NCBI RefSeq assembly: GCF_900111005.1
Contig: NZ_FOFV01000003.1
Location: forward strand, 1-64,000
DNA length: 64,000 nucleotides
Origin: Lentzea albida
Lineage (GTDB): Bacteria > Actinomycetota > Actinomycetes > Mycobacteriales > Pseudonocardiaceae
Direction of reading: 5' to 3'
Shown: positions 14,960 through 21,591 of the stretch, piece by piece
Numbering within the stretch: the stretch's first letter is position 1
How the letters are laid out: every line of letters begins with the position of its first letter
Made by a program: the position numbers and the translations under genes
Notes under the pieces: generated by a model
What the model saw: only the letters and a program-made list of their open reading frames with translations
The model's database searches: none
What the model was told of the DNA's origin: nothing

Positions 14960-16445
14960 CTACTCCGCGCCTGCAGGTCGACGCCGGTCGACGCGCCTGC
15001 GGCTCGTTCCCGCGAATCATCCGGACCGAAAAACGCCGAAACCGTTGGGCGTCGCCAATGACGGGCCGCCGCAAGGGATCGCGTTGCGGGTGGAGGATGC
15101 CCGCCACCACGTCCATGTCCAGGGCGTGACCGGCGTGGGCAAGTCGACCTGGCTGGCCAACCACGTGCTCGCCGAAGCGGATGCCGGGCGCGGCGTCGTG
15201 TTGCTGGACTGCCAGGGAGATCTGGCCCGCCACGTGCTCGACCGGCTCCCTGCGTCGGCCGGGGACCGACTGGTGATTCTCGACCCCGCCGAGACCGAGG
15301 CACCTCCGGCGTGGAACGTGCTCGCCCCACTCGACTCCGGCGAGACACCGGAACGAGACACCGAGACCTCTGTACGAGACGGCGAGACTGGGCGAGAGTG
15401 GGCCGCCGAGAACGTGGTCGGTGTGTTCCGCCGCCTGTACTCCGCTTGGTGGGGACCGCGGATGGACGACGTGCTCCGCGCGGCCTGCCTGACTTTGGTG
15501 CGGAGACCAGGATCGACATTGGCCGAGGTGATCCCGGTGTTGACGCGGCCGGAGTTCCGCCGCGCCATTCTCACGAAGTACGGGGAGCCTGAGGGGCTGG
15601 ACGGGTTCTGGGAAGGCTACGACGCCCTGTCCGCGGGGCAGCGCAACCAACTCGCCGGGCCGGTGCTGTCGCGGCTGCGGTCGGTGCTGTCCCGAAGGTT
15701 CGCCCGCGACCTGCTCGGCACCGCGGCCTCCACGATCAACCTCACCGAGATCCTCGACGGTGGCATCCTCATCGCCCGGCTGCCCAAGGGCGAGATCGGT
15801 GAGCATGCTTCCCAGCTGGTCGGGTCGCTGCTGCTGTCCGGGCTGTGGTCCGCGGCCACGCGCCGTGCCGCCCTGGCGCCGGACGACCGCAGGGACGCCA
15901 CCGTCGTGGTGGACGAGTGCCACAACTTCCTGCACATGCCGATCGGTGTGGACGACGCGCTGGCCGAGGCTCGCGGCTACCGGCTCTCGCTCGTGCTGGC
16001 GCATCAGCATCTCGCGCAGCTGCCGGCGGATGTGCGGGAGGCGGTGGATGCCAACGCTCGCAACAAAATTCTGTTCACCGTCTCACCGAACGACGCGACC
16101 AAACTCGCGCGGCACGTGGCGCCCTATTTCGACGAACGCGACTTGGCACGGCGTCCCGCGTTCGAGGTCCTGGCTCGCACCGTCCACCACGGACACGACG
16201 TGCCACCCTTCACGCTCACTACAGAACCACTGCCTCCGTCGATCCCAGGCCGTGCTGAACAACTCAGGGCCGCAGCACGCAAACGGACCGGCCTGACCGC
16301 CGAGCAGCGCGCCCGCGCCGCTCGCCGTCGGCACGTTGGCGCAGCGCCCCGTGTCGACCGGCTGGTGCCAGGTCAATCGGTGGGCCACTCAGCAGGCCAA
16401 CCACCGGCCAGCCAACGAGCCACCTATGACTGGCCCACTGACTGA
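14946..16445 (+). CDS. Type IV secretion-like conjugative DNA-transfer ATPase (TraG/HerA type)
   Basis: A 499-residue protein from ATG at 14946 with a GAAGGAGG site. Walker A is GVTGVGKST (about residues 60-68), followed by VVLLDCQGDL. Walker B is ATVVVDECHNFL near residue 320, and an Arg/Gln-rich segment (LSLVLAHQHLAQL) follows as in coupling proteins. It should power DNA translocation through the transfer complex at the membrane, with the preceding gene supplying the anchor. Residues about 133-150 (GETPERDTETSVRDGETGRE) form a repetitive acidic insertion encoded by the CGAGAC repeats. Confidence 0.82.
   Translation: MPQPDYSAPAGRRRSTRLRLVPANHPDRKTPKPLGVANDGPPQGIALRVEDARHHVHVQGVTGVGKSTWLANHVLAEADAGRGVVLLDCQGDLARHVLDRLPASAGDRLVILDPAETEAPPAWNVLAPLDSGETPERDTETSVRDGETGREWAAENVVGVFRRLYSAWWGPRMDDVLRAACLTLVRRPGSTLAEVIPVLTRPEFRRAILTKYGEPEGLDGFWEGYDALSAGQRNQLAGPVLSRLRSVLSRRFARDLLGTAASTINLTEILDGGILIARLPKGEIGEHASQLVGSLLLSGLWSAATRRAALAPDDRRDATVVVDECHNFLHMPIGVDDALAEARGYRLSLVLAHQHLAQLPADVREAVDANARNKILFTVSPNDATKLARHVAPYFDERDLARRPAFEVLARTVHHGHDVPPFTLTTEPLPPSIPGRAEQLRAAARKRTGLTAEQRARAARRRHVGAAPRVDRLVPGQSVGHSAGQPPASQRATYDWPTD
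15341..15388 (+). repeat. Cluster of five CGAGAC hexamers inside the transfer ATPase gene
   Basis: Exact CGAGAC starts at 15341, 15354, 15362, 15375 and 15383 (alternating steps of 13 and 8 bp), with CGAGAG at 15393. It uses the same hexamer as the intergenic array at 17487-17579. In protein it encodes a low-complexity Glu/Thr/Arg/Asp stretch that conserved ATPase motifs do not need. Confidence 0.7.
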
Positions 16446-16494
16446 CCGCCCCAACACCGACCTTTCCGCAGTACACGGCAGGAGTGGAGGAAGA

Positions 16495-17424
16495 GTGCGC
16501 GTCTCCCGACATTCAAGGATCAATCCACATACACCACCAAGGGTGGAGGTCGGCGCGGCAAGCCGGGCCGACGTACTCAGGCAGTCGCGCGGGCTGACCG
16601 CCCGCGACGCCGAGGTAATCTCCTACCTTGCACGGCACCAGGTGCTCACCGCGTTGCAGCTTGCCCGGCTGGTGTTCGGCTCCTACTCCCATGCCCGTTC
16701 CCGGCTCGCCGTGCTGCACGAGCGCGGCGTGCTCGCCCGCTTCCGCCACGACATCTGGCCCGGCTCCCAGCCATGGCGCTACGCCCTTGGTCCGGTCGGC
16801 GCTGTCGTGCACGCCGCCGCCACCGGGGTCGCGCTGCCACGCCCCGCCACGGTCACCGAGACCGTGCTTCGGCTCGCACATTCCGCCCACACCGAACATC
16901 GGCTTGGCGTCAACGACTTCTTCGCCACGCTGGCGGGGCACGCTCGACACGCCCCAGAGTGCGCGCTCGACGAGTGGTGGCCAGAAAGCGAAATTGGCGA
17001 GACCTGCGCAGGAATCGTCCGTCCCGACGCCTTCGGCAAGTACACCGATCACGACCACACTCTCTCGTTCTTCTACGAACACGACACCGGGACCGAGACC
17101 ATCGAGACCCTGGTGGAGAAAGTCGGCAAGTACGCCGAGCTGGCCGACGCCGGCCTCCGCAAGCCCACCCTGTTCCAGCTCCCGAGCACCAGCCGCGAAC
17201 GCAACTTCCATGTCGCCCTCGCACAACGCTGGCCGCACAAGGCACCCGTGCCTGTAGCAACCCTGCCCAGCGACCAGCTCGCCGCGCCCGGCTTCCACAT
17301 CGCGCCCGCCTCGCCGTCCATCGTGGACGCCCTGTGGCTGCCGGTCGGCCACACCCGTCGCCGCGCGCTCGCCGACCTCGCGCCACGAACCACGCAGCTG
17401 ACAACTCATCTGGACGCAGCATGA
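16495..17424 (+). CDS. Replication-relaxation family protein
   Basis: About 309 residues. A winged-helix region (LTARDAEVISYLARHQVLTA then LQLARLVFGSYSHARSRLAV) is followed by LARFRHDIWPGSQPWRYALG and a nuclease-like half with HTEHRLGVNDFFATLAGHAR and DAFGKYTDHDHTLSFFYEHD. This is the replication-relaxation family, common on actinobacterial plasmids and conjugative elements and thought to act on element DNA. GTG at 16495 follows GGAGG by 4 nt. An ATG at 16426 would overlap the ATPase gene by 20 bp. Confidence 0.82.
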   Translation: MRVSRHSRINPHTPPRVEVGAASRADVLRQSRGLTARDAEVISYLARHQVLTALQLARLVFGSYSHARSRLAVLHERGVLARFRHDIWPGSQPWRYALGPVGAVVHAAATGVALPRPATVTETVLRLAHSAHTEHRLGVNDFFATLAGHARHAPECALDEWWPESEIGETCAGIVRPDAFGKYTDHDHTLSFFYEHDTGTETIETLVEKVGKYAELADAGLRKPTLFQLPSTSRERNFHVALAQRWPHKAPVPVATLPSDQLAAPGFHIAPASPSIVDALWLPVGHTRRRALADLAPRTTQLTTHLDAA

Positions 17425-17486
17425 CCTGACCCACCTGAAGTTCCTTGCCTACGAACGTGTTCCGGACTCGCGTCGAACGCCCATCC

Positions 17487-17579
17487 GTCTCGCCACCAGC
17501 GAGACCGCAAGCGGGACAGCGAGACCACGACGAGACAGCCCGTCTCGGCCGTCTCGCCCAGGTCTCGCTGCTTGTCTCG
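17487..17579. repeat. Phased GTCTCG/CGAGAC hexamer array (candidate transfer or replication locus)
   Basis: Eight exact hexamers in 93 bp: GTCTCG at 17487, CGAGAC at 17500, 17520 and 17531, then GTCTCG at 17542, 17551, 17562 and 17574, plus the variant CGGGAC at 17512. Steps are 8-13 bp, mostly 11-12, close to one helical turn. From 17500 on, the array switches orientation once near 17540, so the halves form a large imperfect inverted repeat. It occupies the 350-bp gap 17425-17778, which has no other evident content. Streptomyces TraB proteins recognise short repeated sites in clt loci, a precedent for this layout. Confidence 0.75.
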
Positions 17580-17778
17580 CTTCACCGAGGGCAACAACGT
17601 CCGGACATAACCACACAGCCGGTGATCGCCGGCCCCGGCGGGTGCCGAAGTGCAGTCGGGGAGTCGAGGCCCACCAGTTGGTTCGTCCTGTTCGACGCCA
17701 CAACCTGGCCTGCCGAACAACCGCCTGTGACCTCACGCGCACCAGGAGCGTGCTCACGGGCATCCGGAGTTGCCTCCG

Positions 17779-18066
17779 ATGGACCCCCAACCGTACGACG
17801 AGGCGAATGTTGTTCCGCTGCCTCGAAAAGCACCCGATGGTGACATCGAAATCCCGCCCCATGCGATCCCTGACCAGTTCGTATGGCGGCATGATGGGAC
17901 AGGAAAGCGCACGAAGAACTGGACTTTCTCCGGTCACGTGCGCTACGCGAGTGGCGCCGAAGGCGATCGTTTGCGCGGCGAGCTGAACGCCGTGATCCAC
18001 GACCTTCTCGACTGGGCCATGACCCAGGAACGCGCCGAACAACCCGACGAACGGGAGGCTGCGTGA
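17779..18066 (+). CDS. Small hypothetical protein upstream of the integrase
   Basis: A 95-residue protein, MDPQPYDEANVVPLPRKAPD, with an Asp/Glu-rich C-terminal helix (LRGELNAVIHDLLDWAMTQE). Its stop overlaps the integrase start (GTGA), so it is translationally coupled to recombination. The size and position suit a recombination directionality factor or an integrase regulator, but no helix-turn-helix is evident, so this is only a positional guess. Confidence 0.65.
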   Translation: MDPQPYDEANVVPLPRKAPDGDIEIPPHAIPDQFVWRHDGTGKRTKNWTFSGHVRYASGAEGDRLRGELNAVIHDLLDWAMTQERAEQPDEREAA

Positions 18067-20126
18067 ACACGCCGAACAACCCCGAAATAGACCCTCCCGC
18101 ACCGTCACTGGCCGCACGGTTCCCCGCCGCGCTCTCTGTCGTGCCGTCTGGGCCGTCAGGTTTGTCGGACTACGCGGTCTCGCCGCTCGGCATGCCGACA
18201 GCCTTGCTGCGCAACGAAGTCCGAGTCGCCTTCCTCGCTCGAACGTCAACGGACGACCAGCAGGATCCGCGTCAGTCCATGTTGCGGCAGCTCGGAAACT
18301 GCAAGGCCGCCATCCCCGAGTCGTGGGTAATCGTCGCGCACTTCTACGACGTCGAGGCCGGCCGCATGGAACTCGACCAACGCGGGCGAGGCGAGAACTA
18401 CGAGCGTTACGACATCCCTATCGCTCGTGACGGTGGAGTCGCCGACCTGCTCGACGAAGCCCCACATCCAGGTCGCCGGTTCGATGTCGTGATCTGCGAA
18501 AGCGTGGCCCGTGTCGCCCGCCGCACTTTCGAGGGTCTCTCGATCGAACGGGCGTTGGAACGAGTCGAGGTTCCGCTGTTCGCCTCCAACGAGCCGATCA
18601 CGTTGACCGGCAGTCGGGCGCAGCGAATTCTGCAGCGACGGATCAACCAGTCGGTGGCCGAGTACGAAGTGCTCAACACCCTTGAACAGTCGTGGGGCGG
18701 ACTGTGCACGCACGTGCGCGAGGGCTGGAACATCGGCAAACCGCCGTACGGCTACAAGGCGAAGGTCTACCGGCACCCCAATCCGACCAAGGCCGCCAAG
18801 GGACAGACCAAGACACGCCTCGAGCCCGACGGTCTTCAAGGCGAGACTGTCACGCAGATCGCCGCGTGGCGCTATCACGAAGGTCTCGGCTACGACACCA
18901 TCGCCGACCGCCTGAATGCCGATCCCGCCAAGTACCCGCCACCAGTGCCACCCGGCAAGGTTCGGGCACGCGGTGCCTGGGGTAAGACGAGCGTCTACGA
19001 GATCATGCGCAACCCCAAGTACACCGGCTACCAGGTGTTCAACCGTCGCGCCTCACGCTCCAGGCGCGGCAAGATCAACGACCCGGTGAAGTGGGTGTGG
19101 TCCACCGAGCCCGCGCACGAGCCACTGATTCCGAAGTGGATGTTCGACGAGCTCAACGCACGTAGGCAGACCAAGCGCGGCTCTCGCGACGGCAACGAAA
19201 AGAACACCCACCCGGCAACCGCTCGCACCTACGTGCTGCGTGGCATGGTGTTCGACTCCTGCGGGCGTCGGATGTTCGGCAGCCAACGCGGTGAGCGCGC
19301 CTACTACCTGTGCTGGCCACGCAACAACAACCGCGGACGTCCCGACAACTACCCCGACCACGCCAAGACGGTCTACATCCGAGAAAGCAAGCTGCTCGAC
19401 GCGATCGCCGCGTTCTACGCCGACAGGGTCTTCGGCCCGCACCGTCGAGCCATCCTCGCCGCCGAACTCGCCACGGTCGACGACCGGCAAACCCAGGAAC
19501 GACAGGCCCAACGAGAGCGACTGCAACGCGGCATTGCCGATATCGCTCGCCGCCAGGACACCATCCTGCGTCAGGCGCAGAGCGGTGATCCCGATGACCC
19601 GTTCAGCCGAGGACTGCGCCAGAGCTACAACGACCTCGAAGCCGAGAAACAGGCCTGCCTGGCCGCCGTCACGGAACTCGACGCCATCGACGAGGCCGAG
19701 CCCGCCAAGCCCAGCGAAGAGGACGTCAACCTGATCGACGCGCTTCCACAGCTACGGATCGAACTGTCCAAGGCACCCGAGAAGCTGTTGCGGAAGCTGT
19801 TCGACACCACCCAGCGGACGGTCCGGCTACACCCGAACAGCAACTACGTGACTCTGACCATCAAGCTGCCCGCCGACCAACTTCCGGCAATCGGAGCAGC
19901 AGCCGAAAGGATCGACGAAATGTCCCCAGACGCACAGGAGCCCGTGACCAGCGCGGTCACGGGCTCCTGTGTGGACGTTGTACGTGCCCCCGGCAGGATT
20001 CGAACCTGCACTGGACGCGTTCTGAGCGCGTTGCCTCTTCCGTTGGGCTACCGGGGCGTGCGGATCCGGGGAGTCGAACCCCGACTGTCATGGCCCTCAA
20101 CCATGTGCCTCTGCCTGTTGGGCTAG
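18063..20126 (+). CDS. Large serine integrase with read-through C terminus
   Basis: A 687-codon frame. A non-conserved N-terminal tail of about 50 residues precedes the resolvase domain with the catalytic Ser in FLARTSTDDQQDP. The recombinase domain follows (GKPPYGYKAKV..YEIMRNPKYTGYQVF), then a zinc-ribbon region and a coiled coil (about residues 485-550). In the ribbon the first CxxC cysteine is replaced (MVFDSCGRRM), a variation that may weaken metal binding. The integrase proper probably ends near residue 620. Beyond that the frame reads through the hairpin at 19933-19971 and antisense through two tRNA genes, so the last 65 residues look acquired at the attachment junction. Confidence 0.85.
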   Translation: MNTPNNPEIDPPAPSLAARFPAALSVVPSGPSGLSDYAVSPLGMPTALLRNEVRVAFLARTSTDDQQDPRQSMLRQLGNCKAAIPESWVIVAHFYDVEAGRMELDQRGRGENYERYDIPIARDGGVADLLDEAPHPGRRFDVVICESVARVARRTFEGLSIERALERVEVPLFASNEPITLTGSRAQRILQRRINQSVAEYEVLNTLEQSWGGLCTHVREGWNIGKPPYGYKAKVYRHPNPTKAAKGQTKTRLEPDGLQGETVTQIAAWRYHEGLGYDTIADRLNADPAKYPPPVPPGKVRARGAWGKTSVYEIMRNPKYTGYQVFNRRASRSRRGKINDPVKWVWSTEPAHEPLIPKWMFDELNARRQTKRGSRDGNEKNTHPATARTYVLRGMVFDSCGRRMFGSQRGERAYYLCWPRNNNRGRPDNYPDHAKTVYIRESKLLDAIAAFYADRVFGPHRRAILAAELATVDDRQTQERQAQRERLQRGIADIARRQDTILRQAQSGDPDDPFSRGLRQSYNDLEAEKQACLAAVTELDAIDEAEPAKPSEEDVNLIDALPQLRIELSKAPEKLLRKLFDTTQRTVRLHPNSNYVTLTIKLPADQLPAIGAAAERIDEMSPDAQEPVTSAVTGSCVDVVRAPGRIRTCTGRVLSALPLPLGYRGVRIRGVEPRLSWPSTMCLCLLG
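19933..19971 (-). terminator. 17-bp hairpin ending the tRNA array transcript
   Basis: CACAGGAGCCCGTGACC (19933-19949) and GGTCACGGGCTCCTGTG (19955-19971) form a perfect 17-bp stem with a 5-nt loop. It lies 13 bp beyond the 3' end of the last tRNA on the minus strand, where a terminator is expected, although no U-run follows. It is inside the open integrase frame on the plus strand. Confidence 0.6.
19985..20057 (-). tRNA. tRNA with CAG (leucine) anticodon and short variable region
   Basis: A 73-nt cloverleaf on the minus strand. Acceptor GCCCCGG pairs with CGGGGGC (one G-G mismatch at 6-67), followed by A73. The anticodon arm ACGCG CTCAGAA CGCGT is perfect and gives CAG. The T arm is GCAGG TTCGAAT CCTGC. 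The variable region is only 5 nt, so this is a class I body although bacterial tRNA-Leu is class II with a long variable arm. The amino acid it accepts is therefore uncertain. It lies 1 nt from the next tRNA. Confidence 0.75.
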
Positions 20127-20132
20127 ATCCAC
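20059..20132 (-). tRNA. tRNA with GAG (leucine) anticodon and short variable region
   Basis: A 74-nt cloverleaf on the minus strand with perfect acceptor pairing (GTGGATC/GATCCGC including one U-G), A73, anticodon arm CATGG TTGAGGG CCATG giving GAG, and T arm CGGGG TTCGACT CCCCG. The variable region is again about 5 nt, not the long arm of bacterial tRNA-Leu. It shares the D-arm sequence GCCCAAC with the CAG tRNA, so the two probably arose from one ancestor. Confidence 0.78.
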
Positions 20133-20142
20133 TTTCAGGACG

Positions 20143-20215
20143 AGCGGTCGGAGGGCATCGAACCCTCTGCTTCGGTTTGGAAGACCGACGTGTCCGCCGA
20201 GTTCACCACGACCGC
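20143..20215 (-). tRNA. tRNA-Gly (UCC anticodon)
   Basis: A 73-nt cloverleaf on the minus strand. Acceptor GCGGTCG/CGACCGC pairs perfectly, followed by U73, the discriminator usual for bacterial tRNA-Gly. The anticodon arm TCGGT CTTCCAA ACCGA gives UCC, and the T arm is GAGGG TTCGATG CCCTC. No CCA is encoded. It is the most conventional member of the right-hand group. Confidence 0.85.
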
Positions 20216-20231
20216 ATTGTTTTTCGGGCAG

Positions 20232-20300
20232 CACCGATGGAAGGAGTCGAACCCTCGGGAAACTGTTTTGGAGGCAGTTCCGCTTCCGAAGCTCACCGGC
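20232..20300 (-). tRNA. tRNA-Trp-like (CCA anticodon), shortened D-arm
   Basis: A 69-nt structure on the minus strand. Acceptor GCCGGTG pairs with CATCGGT (two G-U pairs), then G73, the tryptophan discriminator. The loop CTCCAAA gives anticodon CCA, flanked by ACTGC/ACAGT with a C-A mismatch at 31-39. The T arm is GAGGG TTCGACT CCTTC. Only 15 nt lie between the acceptor and anticodon stems, and they form a tiny GCTT/AAGC hairpin, as short as in the Ala-like tRNA at 6911. It may be a minimal or a decaying tRNA. Confidence 0.55.
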
Positions 20301-20301
20301 A

Positions 20302-20336
20302 GGAAAAAGAAAACCGCCCACGTTGCACGTGGGCGG
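20302..20336 (-). terminator. Rho-independent terminator after the small membrane peptide
   Basis: A perfect 10-bp stem CCGCCCACGT/ACGTGGGCGG (20314-20336) with a 3-nt loop, followed on the minus strand by a U-rich run (TTTTCTTTTTCC). It is a textbook intrinsic terminator 27 bp beyond the stop of the peptide gene and immediately before the Trp-like tRNA. Confidence 0.8.
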
Positions 20337-20363
20337 CTCCGAGGTCATGACCTGGGGATCAGG

Positions 20364-20453
20364 TCATGGCGTGGAGCCCCACGCCACCGCCAGCAGACCG
20401 CCGGCGATGAGGGCGAGAATTCGCCATCCCGCGAGCTGCGCCTTGGTGAGCAT
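20364..20453 (-). CDS. 29-residue membrane peptide
   Basis: ATG at 20453 is preceded by GGAGGAAGAC, an almost ideal ribosome-binding site. The peptide reads MLTKAQLAGWRILALIAGGL and ends LAVAWGSTP. Residues 7-24 form a single hydrophobic helix with basic residues at its N-terminal side. It is followed by a clear intrinsic terminator, so it appears to be a complete transcription unit. The size is that of a type I toxin-like or regulatory membrane peptide; no antisense RNA was identified. Confidence 0.6.
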   Translation of the reverse strand: MLTKAQLAGWRILALIAGGLLAVAWGSTP

Positions 20454-20574
20454 GTCTTCCTCCGGTTGATCTCTGTCGTTCGTTGTTGGAACCAAGCTAT
20501 GCGAGGGCCGCCGGGGGTCGCAACGCATTTAATCGAGTTCACCGGGATGTTCCAGATAGTGGATTTGTGTTTCG

Positions 20575-21150
20575 ATGGTGGACATGGCGGGTAAGGGCGC
20601 GGGGGCGCGTCATCCACTGCTGGCGGCGTTGCTGGCCGAGCGCGAACCCGCCTTCACCGGCGAGGTGTCGTGGCGGGGCGGCGCGATGCCGTTGCGGCTC
20701 AGCGCCCACACCACGCCGGCCGACCTGCCCGACGAGCTGGTCACGTCGGTGAGGTGCGTCGTACGGGTCGGTGAGCTGGTCGTCTTCTGCGAGAACCCCG
20801 ACGGCGGGCATCCGCTGCCCGGCGGCAGGCGCGAACCCGGCGAGTCGCACGCGGACACGGCCGCTCGTGAGGTGCACGAGGAGACCGGGTGGCTGCTCGA
20901 ACGCGACAGCCTCCGCGTCCTGGGGTGGCTCCACTTCGAGCACCTGGCCCCGCGCCCGCCCGGCTACGCGTACCCCTACCCCGACTTCCTCCAGGTCGTC
21001 TTCCAGGGCACGGCGACCCGGCGCGACGGCGGACCCGGCTGGGTCGACACCGACGGGTACGAGCAGAGCTCCCGGTTGGTCAGCCTGGCCGAGGCACGTG
21101 CGAGCACCTCGGACTCCCTGGCGGCGCCGGTGTTCCTCGACCTGCTCTGA
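20575..21150 (+). CDS. Nudix hydrolase
   Basis: A 191-residue protein with a full Nudix box, GGRREPGESHADTAAREVHE followed by ETG (about residues 82-104), and a preceding strand CVVRVGELVVFCENPDGGHP. The substrate is unknown. The N-terminal 60 residues form an extra segment before the Nudix fold. Starts at 20575 or 20584 are both possible. It is the first clearly chromosomal gene to the right of the tRNA array and converges on the suf operon. Confidence 0.8.
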   Translation: MVDMAGKGAGARHPLLAALLAEREPAFTGEVSWRGGAMPLRLSAHTTPADLPDELVTSVRCVVRVGELVVFCENPDGGHPLPGGRREPGESHADTAAREVHEETGWLLERDSLRVLGWLHFEHLAPRPPGYAYPYPDFLQVVFQGTATRRDGGPGWVDTDGYEQSSRLVSLAEARASTSDSLAAPVFLDLL

Positions 21151-21156
21151 AACGAC

Positions 21157-21192
21157 GAACGGCGCGCACCCGCGGAGGGGTGCGCGCCGTTC
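21157..21192. terminator. Bidirectional terminator between Nudix gene and suf operon
   Basis: GAACGGCGCGCACC (21157-21170) pairs with GGTGCGCGCCGTTC (21179-21192) over 14 bp with an 8-nt loop, exactly between the two convergent stop codons. Confidence 0.75.
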
Positions 21193-21204
21193 GGCGAGAA
21201 CAGG

Positions 21205-21591
21205 TCAGACGGTGAAGCCCAACGCGCGCAACTGCTCGCGGCCGTCGTCGGTGATCTTCTCCGGGCCCCACGGCGGCATCCACACCCAGTTGATGCGGAA
21301 GTCGCTCACGAGGCCGCCTCCCGTGCCGCCGGTGAGGGCGGCGCGGGTCTGGTCCTCGATGACGTCGGTCAGCGGGCAGGCCGCCGAGGTGAGCGTCATG
21401 TCGATGGTGGCGACGTTCTTGTCGTCGATGTGGATGTCGTAGACGAGGCCGAGGTCGACGACGTTGATGCCGAGCTCGGGGTCCACGACGTCGCGCATCG
21501 CTTCTTCCACGTCGTCCAGAGCGGCGACGTCAGCCTTGGGCTCGAAGACCGGCATGCCTTCGGCTCCCCGGACCACTTCTTCGGTGCTCAT
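21205..21591 (-). CDS. sufT: SufT-type metal-sulfur cluster assembly factor (DUF59/MIP18)
   Basis: A 128-residue protein with DPELGINVVDLGLVYDI and LTSAACPLTDVIEDQ, the DUF59 signature including the conserved Cys. SufT proteins help mature iron-sulfur proteins and are commonly the last gene of actinobacterial suf operons. The ATG at 21591 overlaps the sufU stop by 4 bp. An upstream in-frame ATG (21651) lies inside sufU and is rejected. Confidence 0.93.
   Translation of the reverse strand: MSTEEVVRGAEGMPVFEPKADVAALDDVEEAMRDVVDPELGINVVDLGLVYDIHIDDKNVATIDMTLTSAACPLTDVIEDQTRAALTGGTGGGLVSDFRINWVWMPPWGPEKITDDGREQLRALGFTV

Larger units (their letters stand above)
6980..19984. mobile_element. Integrative conjugative element of actinobacterial type (approximate limits)
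   Basis: The interval carries a DUF2637 membrane protein, a small regulatory operon with an XRE regulator, a transfer ATPase and its membrane partner, a replication-relaxation protein and a large serine integrase next to the right edge. It lies between two groups of tRNA genes that share orientation and compact spacing. The ends are inferred from the tRNA genes and the integrase; no long direct repeat marks attL and attR by eye, which is normal for serine integrases with cores of only a few bases. The right boundary probably falls between about 19900 and 19985. Confidence 0.75.

Noticed and set aside
17487..17579. CRISPR-like interpretation of the hexamer array
   Set aside because: Repeats are 6 bp, in both orientations, with 2-7 bp between them, and there are no cas genes; no CRISPR array was seen anywhere in the window.
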